Source: Elusimicrobia bacterium RIFCSPLOWO2_01_FULL_64_13 (lineage in GTDB: Bacteria > Elusimicrobiota > Elusimicrobia > 2-02-FULL-39-32). Taken from it: a stretch of 8,512 nt of DNA. The position numbers were made by a program, and so were the translations under genes. The number at the start of each line of letters is the position of its first letter. Positions within the stretch are counted from its first letter, which is position 1. Under the pieces are notes generated by a model, which had not been told where the DNA came from, did not search any database, and saw only the letters and a list, made by a program, of their open reading frames with translations. The stretch lies in NCBI GenBank assembly GCA_001800095.1, contig MGUT01000034.1, forward strand, positions 3,519 to 12,030, given 5' to 3'. This document shows positions 5,870-8,512 of this stretch, piece after piece.

Positions 5870-6940
5870 TTGAACGCGATCCAGACCCGCGGTCTCTGCA
5901 AGGATTACCAGGTCCCGGTCAAACGGCCGGGACTGATGGGCGCTTTCCGCCATTTTCTGGACGGCAGGACCCGGACGGTGCGGGCCGTGCGGGACGTGTC
6001 GTTCGACATCGGGAAGGGCGAGCTCGTGGGCTTCCTGGGGCCGAACGGGGCCGGCAAGACCACCACGCTCAAGATGCTTTCAGGACTCCTCTACCCCACC
6101 TCGGGGGAGGTGACGGTCCTGGGCCGCGTGCCCTCGAAGAGGGAGAACGATTTCTTGAGGCGTTTCTCCATGGTGATGGGCCAGCGCACCCAGCTCTGGT
6201 GGGACCTGCCGGCCAGGGAGACCTTCACCCTCAACCAGAAGATCTATTCCATTCCGGAGCGGGAATTCGCCAGGCGGCGCGACGAGGTGATCGCGCTCCT
6301 CGAGCTGGAGGAGCTCGTGGACCGCCCGGTGAAGAAGCTCTCCCTGGGGGAAAGGATGAAGGCGGAGCTGGCCTGCGCGATCCTGCACGAGCCGGAGGTC
6401 CTTCTCCTGGACGAGCCGACCCTGGGTCTGGATATCGTCATGCAGGAGAAGCTCCGGCGCTTCATCCTCGATTACCAGCGCCGCACCCAATGCACCATCC
6501 TCCTCACCAGCCATAACATGGACGACGTGGAAGAACTCTGCCAGAGGGTCATGGTCATCAACGACGGCCAGCTCCTTTACGACGGTTCCCTGGAAAAGAT
6601 AGTCCGGAGCTACGCCCCGGACAAGCTCGTGGTCCTGGGAGCCGCGCGAAAACTCGAGGCCGGACAGCTCTCCCCGTACGGCGAGATCGTTTCACTCGAC
6701 GGGACCTCCGCCAAGCTCCTCGTCCCCCGGCAGAAAGTCTCCCAGGCGGTGGGGGAGATCCTCTCGCGCCTGCCCATCGTGGACCTGGCCGTGGAGGAGA
6801 TGCCGGTGGACCACATCATCCGCAAGGTGTTCCTCAAGGCGGCCTCCTCCGGGAGCGGCGCCGCCGGCCGCGGACTGCTCGAGGAAGAGGACGGCGAGGA
6901 ACGGAAGGAAAAGGACCTGCATGAACGCTCCGTTCCCTGA
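5870..6940 (+). CDS. ABC-2 type exporter ATP-binding protein (COG4586-like)
   Basis: This 356-residue ATPase has Walker A GPNGAGKTT (57-65), Q-loop Gln105, signature LSLGE (157-161), Walker B VLLLDEP (177-183), D-loop GLD and H-loop His215. The extended N-terminus with an insertion before the first strand (KRPGLMGAFRHFLDGRTRTVRAV) and the GQRTQLWWDLPARETF stretch are typical of the uncharacterised ABC-2 group COG4586, which works with COG4587 and COG3694 permeases; both follow here. A C-terminal domain (about 250-325) is followed by a charged tail (337-352). It would drive export of an unknown substrate across the cytoplasmic membrane. The TTG start at 5870 lies ten bases after ald and lacks a clear Shine-Dalgarno. 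It was chosen because the first beta-strand (AIQTRGLCKDY) would be lost with the next ATG (residue 23). The 3' end overlaps the first permease by 20 bases. Confidence 0.92.
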   Translation: MNAIQTRGLCKDYQVPVKRPGLMGAFRHFLDGRTRTVRAVRDVSFDIGKGELVGFLGPNGAGKTTTLKMLSGLLYPTSGEVTVLGRVPSKRENDFLRRFSMVMGQRTQLWWDLPARETFTLNQKIYSIPEREFARRRDEVIALLELEELVDRPVKKLSLGERMKAELACAILHEPEVLLLDEPTLGLDIVMQEKLRRFILDYQRRTQCTILLTSHNMDDVEELCQRVMVINDGQLLYDGSLEKIVRSYAPDKLVVLGAARKLEAGQLSPYGEIVSLDGTSAKLLVPRQKVSQAVGEILSRLPIVDLAVEEMPVDHIIRKVFLKAASSGSGAAGRGLLEEEDGEERKEKDLHERSVP

Positions 6941-7739
6941 CGCTTTTTCCAAATACCGGACCGTGTTCGCCATGTCGGTCCAGAGGGAGCTCACCTACCG
7001 GGCCAGCTTCCTCATGGACCGGGCCAGGAGCGTCACCATCCTCATCGCCTTCTACGCCTTCTGGTCCGCCATATTCCAGGACCGGGCCGACTTCGCCGGA
7101 TACACCCGCGCCCAGATGTTCACCTACGTCCTGGGGATGAACGTTCTGAACGCCCTCGTCTTTTCCGACAAGACCTGGGAGATGATCTACGAGATCAACA
7201 CCGGCAAGATCTCCTCCTACCTTATCCGCCCCATCTCCTACATCGGCGCCTGCGTGAGCCGGGACGCCGCCGACAAGCTCACCCAGATGCTTTCCGCCGT
7301 CATCGAGGTCGCCCTGGCCTGGTGGCTCCTGCGCGTCCCGCTTTACGCGCCCCGGGACCCCTGGACCTACGCGGCGTTCGCGGCGGCGGCGCTCCTGGCG
7401 GTGGCCCTCTATTTCCTCATGAGCTACGCCGTCAGCTCCCTGGCCTTCTGGACGGCGGAATCGGGCGGCCCGCGGTTCTGCTTCGAGCTCTTCCTGGCCT
7501 TCGCGTCCGGCGGTTTTTTCCCCCTGGACGTCCTGCCCGGCCTCATGCGCCGGACCTTCGAGTCCCTCCCCTTCGCCTCGCTCCTCTTTTTTCCCCTGAA
7601 CGTCTTTTTGGAACGGCTGGGCCCGGGGGACCTGGCCCGGGGTTTCGCCGTCCAGGTCTTTTGGATCGTTTGTTCCGGGTTCCTCGTCCGCGCCCTGTGG
7701 CGGCGGGGCCTGCGGGCCTACGGGTCGGAGGGAGGATAG
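6921..7739 (+). CDS. ABC-2 type permease, first subunit (COG4587-like)
   Basis: The 272-residue integral membrane protein has about six hydrophobic segments, near residues 36-52, 65-82, 122-140, 150-177, 187-202 and 240-258. Features shared with the ABC-2/DUF990-like permease family include the early RASFLMDRARS stretch, a cytoplasmic GKISSYLIRPISYI segment (95-108) that probably contacts the ATPase, and GGFFPLDVLPG (197-207) before a LPF loop. It should form a heterodimeric channel with the next gene product, powered by the preceding ATPase. The ATG at 6921 sits inside the ATPase gene with AAGGA five bases upstream, and the 20-base overlap suggests coupled translation. The substrate is unknown; proteins of this group have been linked to export of drugs or toxic compounds, but nothing in this sequence shows that. 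Confidence 0.88.
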   Translation: MNAPFPDAFSKYRTVFAMSVQRELTYRASFLMDRARSVTILIAFYAFWSAIFQDRADFAGYTRAQMFTYVLGMNVLNALVFSDKTWEMIYEINTGKISSYLIRPISYIGACVSRDAADKLTQMLSAVIEVALAWWLLRVPLYAPRDPWTYAAFAAAALLAVALYFLMSYAVSSLAFWTAESGGPRFCFELFLAFASGGFFPLDVLPGLMRRTFESLPFASLLFFPLNVFLERLGPGDLARGFAVQVFWIVCSGFLVRALWRRGLRAYGSEGG

Positions 7740-8512
7740 TGAAGCGTTACGCCGGCGTCTGGTGGAAACTGGCGCGGATGTCTTTCTTGATGCAGATGAC
7801 CAACCGCTGGAGTTCCCTCGGCTGGCTGGGGGGCAAGCTGGTGCGGCTGGGGTTCTATTTCGTCTTCATCACGGCCATATTCGGCCACGTGAGCTCCGTG
7901 GCCGGATACAGTCTCGCGGAAGTGGCCCTCTTCTTCCTGACCTTCAACATCGTGGACATCGTGGCCCAGCTTTTCCTGCGGGGCATCTACATGATCGGGA
8001 GGGACATCCGCGAGGGGGACATGGACTTCTATCTCATCCAGCCGGTGAATCCCCTCTTCCGCATCGCCTCGAACCTGGTCGATTTCCTCGATTTCTTCAC
8101 TCTGATCCCGGTCATCGTCGTCACGGCGGTGATCCTGCCCAAAGTGATGCCGGGCGTCCCGTTCTGGCCCGCTCTGGGGAGGGTCGGCCTGTACCTCGCC
8201 CTCTGCGCCAACGGGGTCGTGATCGCCTTCTGCCTCCACGTGCTGATCGCGTCCCTCACCGTCCGCACCCAGCAGATGGAGAACACGATCTGGCTTTACC
8301 GGGACCTGGTGAGCCTGGGACGGTTCCCGGTGGACATCTACGCGCCGTTCCTCCGGCTCCTCCTGACCTTCGTCCTGCCGATCGCGGCCATGGTCACCAT
8401 CCCCACCCGGGCGCTCCTGGGACTGGCGAGCCCGAAGGCCGTGCTCCTCGCCCTCGCCCTTTCCGCCGGCCTGACCGTCTTGAGTCTCAAGTCCTGGAAA
8501 GGGGCCCTCAAG
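7739..8512 (+). CDS. ABC-2 type permease, second subunit (COG3694-like), 3' end missing
   Basis: The 258 visible residues run from a GTG at 7739, which shares one base with the previous TAG stop, to the window end without a stop. GGAGGGAGGA (7727-7736) is a strong ribosome-binding site for that GTG. The translation opens MKRYAGVWWKLARMSFLMQM. It has about six hydrophobic segments (near 30-48, 61-80, 115-134, 147-172, 202-222 and 234-250). The EGDMDFYLIQPVNPLFRI segment (92-109) corresponds in place and wording to GKISSYLIRPISYI in the first permease, and GRFPVDIYAPFLR (194-206) is typical of COG3694 proteins. Since such proteins are about 260 residues, probably only the last few codons are missing. 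It is the partner transmembrane subunit of the exporter. Confidence 0.87.
   Translation, partial: MKRYAGVWWKLARMSFLMQMTNRWSSLGWLGGKLVRLGFYFVFITAIFGHVSSVAGYSLAEVALFFLTFNIVDIVAQLFLRGIYMIGRDIREGDMDFYLIQPVNPLFRIASNLVDFLDFFTLIPVIVVTAVILPKVMPGVPFWPALGRVGLYLALCANGVVIAFCLHVLIASLTVRTQQMENTIWLYRDLVSLGRFPVDIYAPFLRLLLTFVLPIAAMVTIPTRALLGLASPKAVLLALALSAGLTVLSLKSWKGALK

Noticed and set aside
4561..5901. Open frame of 446 codons on the minus strand over the tautomerase gene and ald
   Set aside because: It covers two well-supported plus-strand genes, and its product shows no recognisable domain.
8029..8286. Minus-strand open frames near the end of the window
   Set aside because: They are antisense to the second permease, whose hydrophobic pattern and family motifs are clear; there is no independent support.

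Overview
The window looks like bacterial chromosomal DNA from a GC-rich genome with very tightly packed genes. Bacterial origin is supported by Shine-Dalgarno sites ahead of most genes, sigma70-type -35/-10 pairs, and frequent GTG and TTG starts. The phylum cannot be fixed from the sequence. Archease, a bacterial/archaeal-type one-domain debranching enzyme, and an ABC-2 exporter of the COG4586/4587/3694 type would suit an uncultured anaerobic lineage (for example Omnitrophota, Elusimicrobiota or a deltaproteobacterial group), but that is a weak inference.

Layout: bases 1-236 hold the 5' part of an archease gene on the minus strand. Bases 237-393 are the only real intergenic region. It carries two divergent extended -10 promoters placed back to back, with -35 boxes one base apart inside an 11-bp palindrome. 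From 394 to the window end, eight genes run on the plus strand with overlapping or nearly overlapping ends: sucC (TTG start), sucD (GTG start, GTGA overlap), a glycogen-debranching/amylo-alpha-1,6-glucosidase-like protein (ATGA overlap), a 58-residue 4-oxalocrotonate tautomerase-family protein, alanine dehydrogenase (ATGA overlap), an ABC ATPase (TTG start, 10 bases downstream), and two ABC-2 type permeases, the second cut by the window edge. No terminator is visible between any of them, so they probably form one transcription unit starting near base 317.

How the genes may work together (inference): SucCD interconverts succinyl-CoA and succinate with ATP or GTP. The debranching-like enzyme would act on glycogen or another alpha-glucan. 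Alanine dehydrogenase links pyruvate and ammonia to alanine while oxidising NADH. This would suit a fermentative cell that burns storage glucan and gains ATP at the succinyl-CoA step. The tautomerase and the exporter have no obvious place in that scheme and their substrates are unknown. The points most worth a second look are the mirrored promoter pair, the debranching enzyme's altered signature blocks, the 26-residue insertion in SucD, and the possible SD-masking fold in the sucC leader. I see no mobile element, CRISPR array, tRNA or rRNA.
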